Shown here: positions 1-12,962 of the stretch, in pieces | How the letters are laid out: each line of letters begins with the position of its first letter | Position numbering within the stretch: position 1 is the stretch's first letter | DNA from: Episyrphus balteatus | Taxonomy: Eukaryota > Arthropoda > Insecta > Diptera > Syrphidae | Direction of reading: 5' to 3' | NCBI RefSeq assembly: GCF_945859705.1 | Contig: NC_079134.1 | Coordinates: 85,702,973-85,766,972 of the forward strand | DNA length: 64,000 nucleotides | The notes under the pieces: model-generated | Seen by the model: the letters and a program-made list of their open reading frames with translations, nothing else | Database searches by the model: none | What the model was told of the DNA's origin: nothing | Position numbers and translations under genes: made by a program

Positions 1-35
1 CGATTATCGTTTTCAAAATTACGGAATGACCCCCC

Positions 36-827
36 AGGCCATTGAAAACAGTAAACGAGTGGGTATTAAATGTTCTTCTATGCAATAGACCAAAGCTAAT
101 GGCTCTCCGTCCATCCATTCGATCCGTATTTATAAAAATGCACATACACAAAATTGCACACAAGGCCATAAGGATGCAAATAAATTTTTTGTCTGTCATA
201 TTTAGTTTATATTAAATCAATCCCTTGAAGTATGTTTACTTTTAAAGTCTAAAAGTTACCAATTAATACGATTTTATCGAGTTTTAAAAAAACTTGCTTT
301 TAACTAAAAAAGTCAAAAATTTTGAAAAAGTGCTAATTTTTGAATAGGTACATTTAAGTTGTTTCTTGACAAAAGAAATTAAAAATTGCATATTATGAAA
401 GGATTTTACCTCTACTTTATTTCATTTGTACAAAGTTTGGTACGTCCAAACTTTGTACAAATGAAATATACAAAATGCCCCTTGAATTAGTAAAAAAAAT
501 AAAATCGTCAATTTTTCAACTTTTTTTTCTTTGATTTTAGGTTAGAATTTTAGGCAAAAATAATTTTAAAAATTTTTTAACCATCTTAACTTGACAGAAA
601 ATTTAATTTGTTATGAAAAGTGTCTTTGAACCATTTCAAAGATAGGCTTGGATTTCGAGTTAAATCAAAATAACTGCAAACCGACCAGTGTTGCCGTTTT
701 CTCAGAAATGCACCAATGGATTTAGTAGCACTTTTGGCTGGAGTATTCTTTTATGCCAAGGAATCATAACCAGCAATAAACACTCTTGAACGAATTTGTT
801 CCATTCAAAAGGGTCTATTCAATAGAC
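36..827. repeat. PAL2 foldback element, right arm only (copy A)
   Basis: This stretch matches the right arms of two complete PAL2 elements at 17260-20374 and 42760-45861. It ends at the same short terminal hairpin (GTCTATTCAATAGAC, then TA). Only one arm is present; the sequence before position 36 does not match, so the copy is truncated near the window edge. No coding potential is seen. Confidence 0.8.
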
Positions 828-2748
828 TATTTATATGTGTTTGTGTTTTAACTTAAAAATGTGGTTGAACAGCTGATTGACATTCTTTTAAGCTATTTCT
901 GTTTTTTTATTTTTACTTTCTGGATATTCTGGATAAACTATTTTCTGTCTATTCTGTTCTATTCCTTATCCGGAAAAAATAAAGAAACACACTGTCTATG
1001 AAAAAATGACTTGAAGACTTTTTGTAGAGTGCTCAATTTACTATGAGAATCATATTTCAATTAGTATTCAATGTATACAATGCGTTTTTGTAAAATTACA
1101 AAAATAAGAAAAAAAAATATTCCCATGTTATTTAATGGAAAATAGAAAATCAGAAATAGGCACCTTTTTGAGAGACTTTTATCTTTATATTTTTGAAAAT
1201 GTTAAGCCTGTTTTTTAGTTGAAAAAGAAAAGTTGCCTCAAAATGACACAGCCTAGTGGTGATGCAAAAAATGTACTTCCTTTCGATATCAAGGAAATAG
1301 GACTAATATCGAGCTGGAACATTTAAGTTGATTTCTTTTCAATCCAAAAACCGCTCACTACCCCATTTTCAAATGCAACAGTAAATAATGAAATTTGTAT
1401 TTTACCTTATTTGTTCAGAATAGTGTTCTTATTGTGCATTTTAAGGCTTTTTAAATATTGTACAAATTTTTAACTTTAATGAATGTACAAACCATCTCAG
1501 TAAAATCAAACTAACACCACTTTCCGTTTGATTTTGGCGCCAAAAATAATGGAGCGAGCAGCTTGTTTTTGAATTATTTTTCTCTTGGCTCTACGTTTTT
1601 TTCAAAATAATGTTCTCATACAAATTTAGCGTGTTTACCAATACCATTCACGACTGTGCATAGTAGATGTGCATTTTTAATGCTTGCTTCTAGTCCAGAC
1701 AAAATAAACATAAAAAAGGCAAACCCAGAAATAATTCGCATAGAGCTGAAAATTGGTACAGAGGATTTAAATGTCGATTTAAGTAAAATGTGAAAGTCCC
1801 CAAAGTCCCATGTTCAAAAGTTATTCAAGTTTTAGTGTCGAAAATGTAGTTTTTTTCTTTTCTTCAAAAAAAGTATACGGATGTCTTGTAGGTTTTGTAA
1901 TTCCCTAAAAATAAATTGCACGACTGGGGTCGCACGTACTTGCTCTTATGCTTAAAGTAACTATTATGTTAAAGCTTTTTATTCAAGAAATTTAAAATTC
2001 GATATTTTCAAGAAATTTCATAAGTAGTATAAAAAAATTAAATCTGTTTTTATAATTAATAAAACTCCGTTTTAAAATATCTTAAAAAAAAAAACAAATA
2101 TGCCATTTTATTTCTCGTATAAAAAGGTATTTTTAGAAAAAAAATTTTGAAAATTGTAGGAGCCGTTTTTTAAAAAAATAATTTTTTATATATAAAATTT
2201 TTTAAACATTTTTCAAAAAAAAAGTTGGTATGCCATTTTGAAGAAATAATTAATTTACACATAAAAACTAAATTTCAAAACTTTTCATTGATCCGTTTTC
2301 AAAAAATTGATTTTTCAAAAAAAAATTTTGAAATATTTTTTAAAAAACCAAAAATGCGTTTTTTGAAAATTTTCTAAAATTTTAATATTATCTTTACTTA
2401 CACACTTTTGTATAAAAATTTTCATTTCAATCGGGTTAATTTTGTACGAGATATTCAGAAACGAAAAAAACCGTTCTATGACAGGTACCGTTAATAACGG
2501 TACAAAAAATATTTTTTTTATTTAAAAAGTTGGCCCTTATGTGTAGTATTACACACAAAAATTTTAATCAAAATCGTTAGAGCCGTTTTTGAAAAAAAAA
2601 TAACTTTTCTATTTCCGTTATATGGCAGGTACCGTTAGTTTTGGTCATAAAAAAAAAATTTCAATTTCCCCTCTAGGGAATCACCAAAAACTGCTAACTA
2701 CCAAGTTTGAAGAAAATCACTTCACTCGTTTAGGCTGCAGCTCCAGAT
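828..2748. other. AT-rich stretch without a gene
   Basis: No supported reading frame is present. The 2450-2650 part twice carries a motif close to ATGRCAGGTACCGTTA, each followed by AT-rich sequence, which suggests decayed repeat units. The rest is A- and T-tract rich. Confidence 0.6.
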
Positions 2749-2780
2749 AGAGACAGACGGACAGACAGACAGACAGACAG
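2749..2780. repeat. GACA microsatellite
   Basis: About eight consecutive tetranucleotide units of the GACA/CAGA type with one GACG variant. The sequence downstream to about 3120 (GAATTGCCGGACCCAC and on) has the look of a dispersed repeat end, but I cannot name the family. Confidence 0.85.
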
Positions 2781-3154
2781 AATTGCCGGACCCACTTTTT
2801 TGGCATTCTCCATCATCGTAATGTCATGTAAAATTGTTATCTCGAGTTCGATTTTTTTTACGAATCCTAAACTTGCCCTATAGTACCTATATCGCAAGTA
2901 AAAAATTGTTGTGCAACTTTTTTTTTTACGGCATATCGTTTGGAAGATATCGTGGTTTTAAAATGTGTCAAAAGTCAAAAATATCGGTTTCTTGGTTATT
3001 ACTCTTAAACAATGAGTCTTATCGGAAAGTTGTATTTGAAAAACTGGTAGATAATGTGCTGCTTTATATAACTACGTTTTTTGTTTAGGTGTTACTAAAG
3101 CATATCTTCACCTTTTTTGTGAAAAACGTTATAGTCTATGATATGAGTTAAGAA

Positions 3155-6100
3155 CATATCGTCCCGTTTCTGCTCGAACCTCGTATCTACAAAAACACAA
3201 TTTTTCAGGAATCGAAAAAAACATTTAGTTTTCTTCAGTGTTATTGGATATTGAAAGTGTTTAGCTTTTCCACTTACATTCAACAGTGTTTATTGACTGC
3301 CAGTTCTGAAAATTGTTTAAACTTAATTTTATAGGTGTTCTAACTGTTTTTGTTACATACGAGTTTCCATCTCTTATATTTTGGTTTACAAAAAGCAGAT
3401 ACGAGGTTTTTGCTCTTATGTAAAATAACTTTAAATGATTAATAAAATTTATCTCAAAAGACTAAAAGAGTTATTGAAGCATTAAAAAACACACAGATTA
3501 TGTTGGATAATGTTTTTTTTTTATTCAAGAAAATTCTTATATCTAAATTGAATAACATATTTGAAAAACGAATTATGATATTTTTTAAATTTTTGATGAT
3601 TTTGTTATTTATTATAAAACATTTGTGATATTTGAACATTAGTTGAAAGTATTTATGTATATTTATATTGTAATACGTTCTGTATACATACATAGTAGAA
3701 ACTTAATAGTAACGTAAGGGTGGTAAATTAAACAAATCTATTCATTATCAGAAATAAACTTAAGATTTTCATAGAAGCTGTGATAGTCTTTAGGAAGTAG
3801 TTTTTTCAAACTCTGCAAGTCATTATATTTTTTTGAAGGCAAAGGTATTGAATTTTTATATAATGGTTTAAAACAAATTTTTGAAATATCTACTTTCGCT
3901 TTCTTTTGTGGAGATAATTTCCAGTCATTTTCAAAGTCAAGCTTGTAATACATACCGGTTGGATCATATTTTATACATTTGATGTCATTTACTTGGGGAT
4001 CACCCGTTTTGAAGCCAGGTCTAATGGATTTATAAAAGTTTATTTTGGAATAGTTTTTAAAAAAGGAATGGTCCAAGTACGTCACTTTGTATGGTTGAGG
4101 GTGTTTTCTAGCTTCTGTTATGATTCTTACAAAGTCAGCAGGAACGTACATTTCTTTAGATTTTTTTTTTCTCTCGATGGTCGAGTGGACAGAATCACAT
4201 TCCATCTGGGTGTGTCCAACTTGTAAATATTTTTGGTAAATTGTAGTTTCATGTTTTGTTGACATGTACTGGAGAAAATTAGCCAAATTTATGTTCCTAT
4301 TTTGCGCGCTACATCCATCACTAAAAAACACTGTTGGAACACTCAGGTCACAAAAATTTTCTAAGATATGGGAAACACACGATGCAAACACATTGGAATC
4401 CATACCACCTTCTCCTTCGTGCCATACATAGCAATGAACCTCCGAAGTTTTTAAATTAAAAAATGTAAACTGATGAACTGACAGCTTTTGTTTGAAATAT
4501 GTTGCGGATGCAGCTATGAAAGGAACAGATTGTACGGCTTGAACATCTAGAGTGTAAGCGTTGATTTCACCCTTTAAGGCCTTTTCTTTGTCGGTGTCTT
4601 TTTCTAACCTTGCTTTATTCTTCGAGTTAATATGCTCATTGTATTTATCTTGGTCTATGTTCCCATTTTTAAAACTGAAACATACATCGCACTGATCTTT
4701 TTTAGGTTTATACAAACCAATATTTAACGAATGCGCCATTTTTAAAAAAAGTAAATAAGATGACTCTTCGTTTTTTGGGATATTTTTATCCTCTACAAAC
4801 TGTTCATACATCCTATAAACATCTTTGAAAGATGTGTAATTAAAATCTAAATACTGTTTGTCTGTTTTTTTCCTACAGTAGTGCGATTCAAGTTTTGGCA
4901 GTTTTGTTAAAAATTCATTGACATGTTCTCTTTTTTTTAAGTTCATCGGGGATGCTTTTTTTGTTGATTTTTTAATTTGGGCAGGAAAACCAGAATCATT
5001 AATTTCTAAAACCCAGTTTCGAACTGTCCATTCTCCCAAACAAAATGTATTTAAAAACATTTTTTTACATACTGGCACAGTAACATTTTCAATTTTTAGC
5101 TTATATTTCAAAGTGATATTTCGTCTGGAGTTGATATCACTTGTACGGCGATGTATAGGCCGTTTTTCTATAAGTGCTCCAATCATTATCTTACGTTCTT
5201 TCCAAGACATATTTTTCCAAAAACAGTCAAATATCTCCTTCCTTTGTGACTCCGTTACCTCATTACATTTAAAAAACTTGCTCGTTTTACACTTATTAGA
5301 ATCACAACCAGGTTTGAGTCTACGTTTTTCTCTTTTTTTTAACCCCAATTTTCTTACCTCTTTTTGTTGTAGAGCTAAAGTACTGTTTTCCTTCTTTTCG
5401 TGCTTTTATTACTAAATTTTTTTTCCATTTGTCTGGTCTTCCCCGCCCTTTCTTTCTCCTTCTTTTACTAATAAGACCAAAATTTTCATCGAGTTCCACG
5501 TTTTGAGGATCAGAACTGCTGGAATCTTTAGAGCTAGACCTCGTAGAAGACTGCCGTGTGCTTGATAAGTCAGAGGGAATAGAATTTGGATCATCGTTTT
5601 TTTCAATAAATAAGCCGGTTTTATCATCAAGGATCAAGCCTGAGTAGTCTGATGTAGGATAATTTTCTTGAGTTTCGCATTCAACTAACTTAAATTCACC
5701 AGTTGTTTCATCTAAGACCAAAACATGTTGATGTAAAATGTCTGTTTCAGAACAACCTGGCAAACTAATGATCTTGTTATTGTTTGAATCCTCATCCTTG
5801 GAATCAGCTTTCAAGTACCTTTATACGTTTACATTTAAAATTAAGATAATCAATTAAACGCAATAACGAGAACTACTTCAGATATATTAAAAAAAGAAAT
5901 AGCCAAGTGCTTTAACTTACCGATCCATATTTTATATTTATATGAGTAAATTTACGTATTTTTTTTTTTAACTAAACTCACAACTGCACTTTAGCTAACA
6001 CGATGAAGAACTAAAAGTACTTGATTGATGTTTCGGCTTCAAGGTTAACCAACGCAAAAACAATGCCACTTACTTAAATCGGGATTACGGTACTTTAAAG

Positions 6101-6345
6101 ATTAGCTTAGCATTTTGCTAAGCAACAGAAACCAAAAAAAGTAGTTACGTGGTTCTCATCGAAAAATAAACACAAGAGAGTAGTTACGAGGAAAAAGAAT
6201 TAACGGTAAAATATGTTAGATGTATCAATTTGGCTTTTTTGCTTTGCTCTCCATACTCTGTGAGCTTCTACCAGTGTTGTTATACAAAAAAACGAATTTC
6301 ACCAAAAACGTAGTTACGAGGTTCACGTAGAAACGGGACGATATG
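3155..6345 (-). mobile_element. DNA transposon with short TIRs carrying a DDE-like transposase gene
   Basis: Inverted termini of 17 bp (CATATCGTCCCGTTTCT) lie at 3155-3171 and 6329-6345. The similarity continues inward imperfectly. Subterminal motifs close to GTAGTTACGAGG recur on both sides (near 3177, 3350 and 3397 on the left; near 6141, 6180 and 6309 on the right), as expected of transposase binding sites. The only sizeable gene, on the minus strand, fills the middle. I could not fix a target-site duplication, so the exact outer ends are uncertain by some bases; an ATATGAGTT match outside the 17 bp may extend the TIR. Confidence 0.7.
3738..5928 (-). CDS. DDE/RNase H-like transposase, two exons, one frameshift
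   Basis: The main body (3738-5348) reads 536 codons. It resembles a protein family common in insect genomes: a CDVC cysteine pair, then TLDVQAV, FFSDGC and GHTQMEC blocks spaced like a DDE triad (Asp 268, Asp 344, Glu 383, with 38 residues between the last two; this assignment is inference). The N-terminal part (5350-5818) lies in another frame. It is acidic and Ser-rich, then strongly basic with a GRGRPDKWKK AT-hook-like motif. The two frames meet at an A-run near 5331-5341, so a one-base indel is likely; an intron there would be under 30 nt. The body has no ATG of its own. Upstream, ATGGATCG followed by GTAAGT (5928 down to 5915) and an AG at 5820-5819 define an 8-nt first exon and a 102-nt intron that keep the frame. 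I do not know the superfamily; Sola or a similar arthropod group is possible. Confidence 0.75.
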
Positions 6346-7394
6346 TATATAAAAAAAAACTCATATTTTAGAAACTAAGTACAAAAATTCGCAATTATTG
6401 AATTTTGACCAATTCAACATTTTTTTTTCTTTTTGAAAAACATATACTTGCCTTTAAAGGCAATGTATATGTTTTTTCATTGCATTGCACACAGGCGGAT
6501 TTCCCAAAATTCCTGGCCAAAACCTCAAAAATAAAGTAAGCCATGACGGTCGACGTGGCATATTTTTCTAATGTCATTGGCCTGTTACACCCAACGATGA
6601 TTTGCATAAAATTTTTAACTCATATTTTAATTGTTAAAAATTGAAACAAAGTTTACCTTAAAGAAAAACAATTCATCGCGGTTTATTCCTTGTTGTGCTT
6701 TTTAATTCCAAATATTAAGCCGGGAAAGTGTTTGACCTATTTTGAATCATGGATTATGCACCTGGGGATATTTGTCTATGTGTTTTCAGTGAAGTTTGTG
6801 TTAATTTCTCGAGTGTTTAATAAAAAAAAAGAAAAAAACGTATTTGTTCGCAGAGCCTAAAAAGAAAACCATTTCATAAGACTTAAAAGTATCAGATCCA
6901 GTAACATCGAACTACGTTGTTAGACTTATATAAATTGTACACATATAAGCTTTAAATATATGCCAAATTAAGCTGCTACAAAGCACTACTCTGCGAATTA
7001 TACACATAAATATTGATTTGAATGTGACAAAAAAACAAATTTCCTTAATTTTAATTTTGATTTTAAGTTTACTTTTTTGTATTATTTCAAGGTTTATCTT
7101 CTGAAAATGTAGTTATATACGGTAAAAACTTAAGACGGATCCATATGTAACAGATATTTTAAGAAAATATACAAAAAAAAAATCCAAAATCAAACGAATA
7201 TCCCAAAGAATTGAAGTATTTATTAGATAATGTATAAGTATATACAAAAAAAAATGGAATAATGTTTACCTTTTGTTTTTTAGTTGAAAATAATTGTTTT
7301 TTATGAATAAATTATGTTGTACTTATGATTTCCTTACTTTTTTTACCTAGAAAAGTGATTTATTAGTTTTGGCCACAAATTTAAAGAAATCCGC
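6346..7394. other. Intergenic, no gene seen
   Basis: No supported coding region. A small hairpin (arms near AAAACATATACTTGCC) lies at about 6434-6480. The sequence around 6490 (CACACAGGCGGATTTC) recurs inverted near 7388, so 6490-7400 may be a decayed inverted-repeat element. Confidence 0.5.
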
Positions 7395-7605
7395 CTGTGT
7401 GCATTGTTTTGATTCTTAATGATAATGGATATAATAACCTTCATTCAAAATTTGGTTACTCTACCATAATTTTTAAAGGTTTTTCGTTAGTAAGTTTGCA
7501 ATTATTATAATAAATTGGGTTGACAGATGAAAATAAGGTATAACTTTTTCAGATACGTCAGTTTGCCTTGATTTTAAACTTTTTGGAAACAGCATTAAAA
7601 ATAAC
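7395..7605. repeat. Dispersed repeat, copy 1
   Basis: This segment (ATTGTTTTGATTCTTAATGA onward) is similar over about 200 bp to 12575-12785, in the same orientation, including the shared GTTGACAGATGAAAA block. No coding frame. Confidence 0.65.
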
Positions 7606-7926
7606 ATGAAAAGAATGTTCAACGACGCTGTTCTGGACTGTTCCAGACAGAAAAGAACAGCTTTTTGCTGTTCATTGAGGTTTTTCTGTTCTGAACTGCT
7701 CTAGTTTCCTGTTCATTGACCCTTACTAGAGCAGTATAGGGGCCAAATTACCATTTAGTGCCTTGAAAAATTTCCCTTTTTTTAATTTCATTTTTCTTGA
7801 AGAAAAAGTACAAATAATACTAAGTAATAAATAAAATAATAACAGAATCTTTTAAATTCATTTCTATTAATTTTTTACAATACTTTATTGATTTTTTTAT
7901 AAATAAATATAATTTCCTTCACAAAA

Positions 7927-10900
7927 AGATAGCACCCACACCCATTAAAAACCCAACATTTCAAAAAACTGAGTACGCAGTAATTTGTTGCTAATTTGTT
8001 GCTAATTAGTTACTCCAATCTTGAATTTGTTGGTCCAAGATTTGACCTTGAAATGCACTTCAACAGTTTTCTCAAAAAAGCTAAATTCCCCAAAATTTAA
8101 CGCACAGCAACAAAAATGGTATCAAATTAAAGGTCCTGTCAACACCTTTTCAAAAAGGTCTCATTTAACTTTTAAATCCATCTCCTTCATGTCCAAAATG
8201 CATTGTGGAACTTGTGGAACATATCAAAACGTCAAGATAGCACCCACACCAAGAAAAACCTAAAAATTTAAAAAAATAAGTATGCAATAATTTGTTGCTA
8301 TTTGTTGCTAATTAGTTGCTCTAATCTTGAATTTGTTGCTCCACCCCTTCCCCCTCAAAACTCATAGAAAGGGTGTGGGTGCTATCTTGACGTCAAGATA
8401 GCACCCACACCCCCTTATTTCCAAAATTTGAGTATGCAGGATTTTAGGGATAATTTGTTGCTAATTAGTTGCTCTAATCTTGAATTTGTTGCTCCACGAT
8501 TTGACCTTCAAATCGACTGCAACAGATGCATTTTTTTGGAGACTTTTTATCTATAATTTTTTTCAAAAAACTAAAAATGCCAAATTAAGAACATGATTTC
8601 ATGCTCTGCAAAAAGTAACATACAAATTTTCCATCACTTTCCATTCCAGTCTTATAGTCCAAAAACTAGTCAACTCTCGCCCCTAAAAACTATAAAAAAC
8701 GGTGTGGGTGCTATCTTGACGTCAAGATAGCGCCCACACCCCCTTATTTCCAAAATCTGAGTATGCAGGATTTTAGTGAAAATTTGTTGCTAATTAGTTG
8801 CTCTAATCTTGAATTTGTTGCTCCACGATTTGACCTTCAAATCGACTGCAACAGATACAATATTTTGGAGACTTTTTATCCATACGCTTTTTCAAAAAAC
8901 TAAAAACGCCAAATAGTAGACAGAATTTTATATACAAAGGTACCATTAAACAAAAAATTGCATAACGAACCTATTTCGAAATTTTAAACTTTTAAATCCA
9001 GATGAACTGGAAGGCCCTACAAACATACATACCTACCTTACCTTGGTGTGTTATGTAGGACGTAGGTACCTAAGTCATAAAATTTTTAAATCGAGCGAGA
9101 GACCGTACGTCATAGCTTTATAGAGGTCTGAAACCGACTAAAGAAAAAACATTTCAAGGTGTGCGTTTGTATTATTTTCATCAAAGCAGACTGTGGGGGG
9201 CGCGGAGTCAAAATTTAAATCAACGCATACACACTCGAATATTCCTATTAACTATGAACACATTTATGTATTTGGTTTGTTTTTATAATAAAAATAGTAG
9301 CATCGCAACCTGATTGGATGAATAGCATTGAGTTGTGTTTTTCGGTTGCTTTAGTGGTAGTTAGTAAAATGCATCTCTCCAAAACTAGAGTGATAGACTT
9401 AAGTATAAAAAAGCGATGAAAAGAATTATAAACAAATGTTGGGGGTAGGTATCCTTCCCAAGAGATGTCTAGACTTCTTCTAGGCTAGGACATGGGAGAA
9501 ATTTTATAACAATAGATGTTTGTTGTTGTAAGATATGTTTGAAAAAGGTAGGTAGATGTTTATACGTTGAATCAAATTAATTTTTGAAATTGAGGTAGGT
9601 ACCTAATGGTAAAATAGGAATGGAAAAGCTGTCTATATAATATAGAGAAATTAAATGGGCAGTAGTAGGTACCTTTGTAAACTTTGTTTTTGCTGTTGAG
9701 TTTTACTTAACGTCTTCCGTACCTATAGGTAGGTACTTGTTTAAGGGGCTTATGAAATGGCAAGAATACTTGACTATTGGAAATGTAGCTTTTAAAAAAG
9801 CATTCATTTTTGAAAATATACCTATATAAAGCTATATGTATATATATTGCAACTGTTTCAGCCGATTTAAAGGCCAAACCGTGGAGCAACAAATTCTAGA
9901 TTAGGGTAATAAATTAGCAACAAAATATTTTCAAATTCCTGCGTACTTAAATTTTCAAATTTTCGTTGTGGCGTACCCAGCTTGATGGATGACGTCATCG
10001 CAAAATTAGTTTTTCTCCTGTAAGAGAGGATTATGTAGTGATAGAAAATTTAAAAATAGCTTTTTGCAGAGCAACAAATTCTGTCTACTATTTGGTGTTT
10101 TTAGTTTTTTGAAAAAGCGTATGGATAAAAAGCCTCTAAAATATTGCATCTGTTGCAGTCGATTTGAAGGTCAAATCGTGGAGCAACAAATTCAAGATTA
10201 GAGCAACTAATTAGCAACAAATTATCACTAAAATCCTGCATACTCAGATTTTGGAAATAAGGGGGTGTGGGTGCTATCTTGACGTCAAGAAAAATTAGTT
10301 TTTCTGCTATCTTGACGTCAAGATAGCACCCACACCGTTTTTTATAGTATTTAGGGGCTAGGAGAGTTGACTAGTTTTTGGACTATAAGACGGGAATGGA
10401 AAGTGATGGAAAATTTGTATGTTACTTTTTGCAGAGCATGAAATCATGTTGTCCATTTGGCATTTTTAGTTTTTTGAAAAAAATTATAGATAAAAAGTCT
10501 CCAAAAAAATGCATCTGTTGCAGTCGATTTGAAGGTCAAATCGTGGAGCAACAAATTCAAGATTAGAGCAACTAATTAGCAACAAATTATCACTAAAATC
10601 CTGCATACTCAGATTTTGGAAATAAGGGGGTGTGGGTGCTATCTTGACGTCAAGATAGCACCCACACCGTTTTTTATAGTATTTAGGGGCTAGGAGAGTT
10701 GACTAGTTTTTGGACCATAAGACTGGAATGGAAAGTGATGGAAAATTTGTATGTTACTTTTTGCAGAGCATGAAATCATGTTGTCCATTTGGAATTTTTA
10801 GTTTTTTGAAAAAAATTATAGATAAAAAGTTCTAAAAAAATGCATCAGTTGCAGTCGATTTGAAGGTCAAATCGTGGAGCAACAAATTCAAGATTAGAGC

Positions 10901-11571
10901 AACTAATTAGCAACAAATTATCCCTAAAATCCTGCATACTCAAATTTTGGAAATAAGGGGGTGTGGGTGCTATCTTGACGTCAAGATAGCACCCACACCC
11001 TTTCTATCAATTTTGAGGGGGAAGGGGTGGAGCAACAAATTCAAGATTAGAGCAACTAATTAGCAACAAATAGCAACAAATTATTGCATACTTATTTTTT
11101 AAATTTTTAGGTTTTTCTTGGTGTGGGTGCTATCTTGACGTTTTGATATGTTCCACAAGTTCCACAATGCATTTTGGACATGAAGGAGATGGATTTAAAA
11201 GTTGAATGAGATCTTTTTGAAAAGGTGTTAAGAGGCCCTTTAATTTGATACCATTTTTGTTGCTGTGCGTTAAATTTTGGGGAGTTTAGCTTTTTTGAGA
11301 AAACTGTTGAAGTGCATTTCAAGGTCAAATCTTGAGGCAACAAATTCAAGATTGGAGCAACTAATTAGCAACAAATTACTGCGTACTCAATTTTTTGAAA
11401 TGTTGGGTTTTTAATGGGTGTGGGTGCTATCTTGACGTCAAGATAGCACTCACACCCTTTCCATCAATTTTGAGGGGGAAGGAGTGGAGCAACAAATTCG
11501 AGATTAGAGCAACTAATTAGCAACAAATTACTGCATTTTGGAAATTGGGGGGTGTGGGTGCTATCTTGACG
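7927..11571. repeat. PAL5 foldback element made of ~330-bp units joined at TGACGTCA palindromes
   Basis: The left part (7927-9000) and right part (9880-11571) are inverted copies of each other, each built of tandem units. Neighbouring units meet at a palindrome whose half is GGTGTGGGTGCTATCTTGAC, so its centre reads TGACGTCA. Centres begin at 8388, 8717, 10280, 10313, 10645, 10976 and 11433, with 329-332 bp between neighbours on the same arm; another TGACGTCA without the flanking arms is at 9990. Each unit also holds GCTAATTAGTTGCTC and a GATTTGACCTT..AATCGACTGCAAC block. The right side has more units than the left. The 9000-9880 core is largely unique and rich in TAGGTACC. Confidence 0.9.
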
Positions 11572-11904
11572 GACCTCAATTTGTTTTGTTTTGACAACTG
11601 ACGCACATAGGAGTATTTTCATCAAAAACCCGGCCATAATTATTTTTCGTGGTTTTTGTTATTATTTCTGTTTAAAATGAATATTTCTACAAGAAAATAC
11701 AATATAAACCAAATTTTTGTTGTTATTATTTTTTCATCAAAAACTCATAAATTTGATTAATGGCCTATACTCCGCCTGTCGACATTATTTTTCTCACATT
11801 GTTTTCCTCAACCCTAATACGTAATTCTGTTACTTTTCTCTCTTCCCCAATAATATAGTCAACTAAGGAGAAAAAAGGGGTAAATCTCGGCATGAATGTT
11901 AGTA
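11572..11904. other. Spacer without a gene
   Basis: AT-rich sequence between two foldback elements. No supported frame or RNA gene. Confidence 0.5.
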
Positions 11905-12962
11905 GACATTTTTTTTGCTCAATATCTTCCTTTTGCCATTCTATAACATATCTCAAAAGTCTAGAAAAATCTCATGTCCGCTTGTCGCGATTTCAAGGTC
12001 AAATCGCGAAATGGAGACTTTCAAAATTAGCAAAACTAGGCTATGGTATTATATACACATATGATACATGATTTCAAGGTATTTTTTAATGCTGATTCCA
12101 AAAAATCTAAAAAAATCTCATGTCCGCAAGTCCTAATTATCTTGGTTTGAAGATAAGGCGCAGATTTTAAAAAATTGAAAAACTACACTTCAGATATTTG
12201 TGTCAGATCAACATGAATGAGGTGCATTACTTTTCAGGGATGGTCAGGTTGACTTGTTTGTTGGAATAAGTGTTAAAAAATACCTTTAAATCATGTCGCT
12301 TATGTTGGTATACATATAAAAATTTAAACTTTTCTTATTAATTTTTTAAAATCTGCACCTTATTTTCAAACCAAGAAAATTAGGACTTGTGGACATGAGA
12401 TTTTTTTAGATTTTTGAAGGTAGTTAAAGAATATCCAAACAAAGATTAAAATGAAAAAATTAGCCTATTAGCACTTATTCCTAAGATGAACAAGAATCTT
12501 CTTTAGTGCATATCCTAAAATTTGCCCCTCCATCAAAAAATACCATTATTACATAGGTATATATATTTTTTGTAATGGATTGTTTTGATTTTTAATTATG
12601 ATGGATTCTTTAAATCTTCATGCAAAATTTGGTTCATCTACCATAACTTTTAAGGGTTTTTCGGCAGTAAGTTTGCAACTGTTATAATAATATGAGTTGA
12701 CAGATGAAAAACAGGTATAACTTTTTGTAGAGACGTCAGATTGTCTTGATTTTAGATTTTTTGGAATCAGCATTAAAAAATACCTTGAAATTATGTATCA
12801 TATGTGTATATAATACCATAGCCTATTTTTGCTAGTTTTGAAAATCTCCATTTCGCGATTTGACCTTGAAATCGCGACAAGCGGACATGAGATTTTTCTA
12901 GACTTTTGAGATATGTTATAGAATGGCAAAAGGAAGATATTGAGCAAAAAAAATTTCTAATA
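11905..12962. repeat. Foldback element with ~180-bp arms
   Basis: The arm at about 11905-12100 (with CATGTCCGCTTGTCGCGATT) returns inverted at about 12765-12960. A second, inner pair (ATCTTGGTTTGAAGATAAGG at about 12140 and its inverse near 12360) makes nested stems. No coding frame; the region around 12575-12785 is the second copy of the repeat at 7395. Confidence 0.8.
12575..12785. repeat. Dispersed repeat, copy 2
   Basis: Similar to 7395-7605 in the same orientation. It partly overlaps the right arm of the foldback element around it, which means it was part of that family before the copies diverged. Confidence 0.6.

Noticed and set aside
5335..5360. Intron at the GTAAGAAAATTGG donor in the transposase gene
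   Set aside because: The nearest usable acceptor would make an intron below 30 nt; a one-base change in the A-run explains the frame switch better.
8021..8263. 80-codon frame, with a close twin at 11107-11349
   Set aside because: The two frames are the opposite arms of the PAL5 foldback; agreement is due to arm identity and there is no domain or promoter.
7927..11571. CRISPR-like array because of regular ~330-bp spacing
   Set aside because: Repeats are palindromic joints of long inverted units in an animal genome; units are themselves repeats, not unique spacers, and there are no cas genes.
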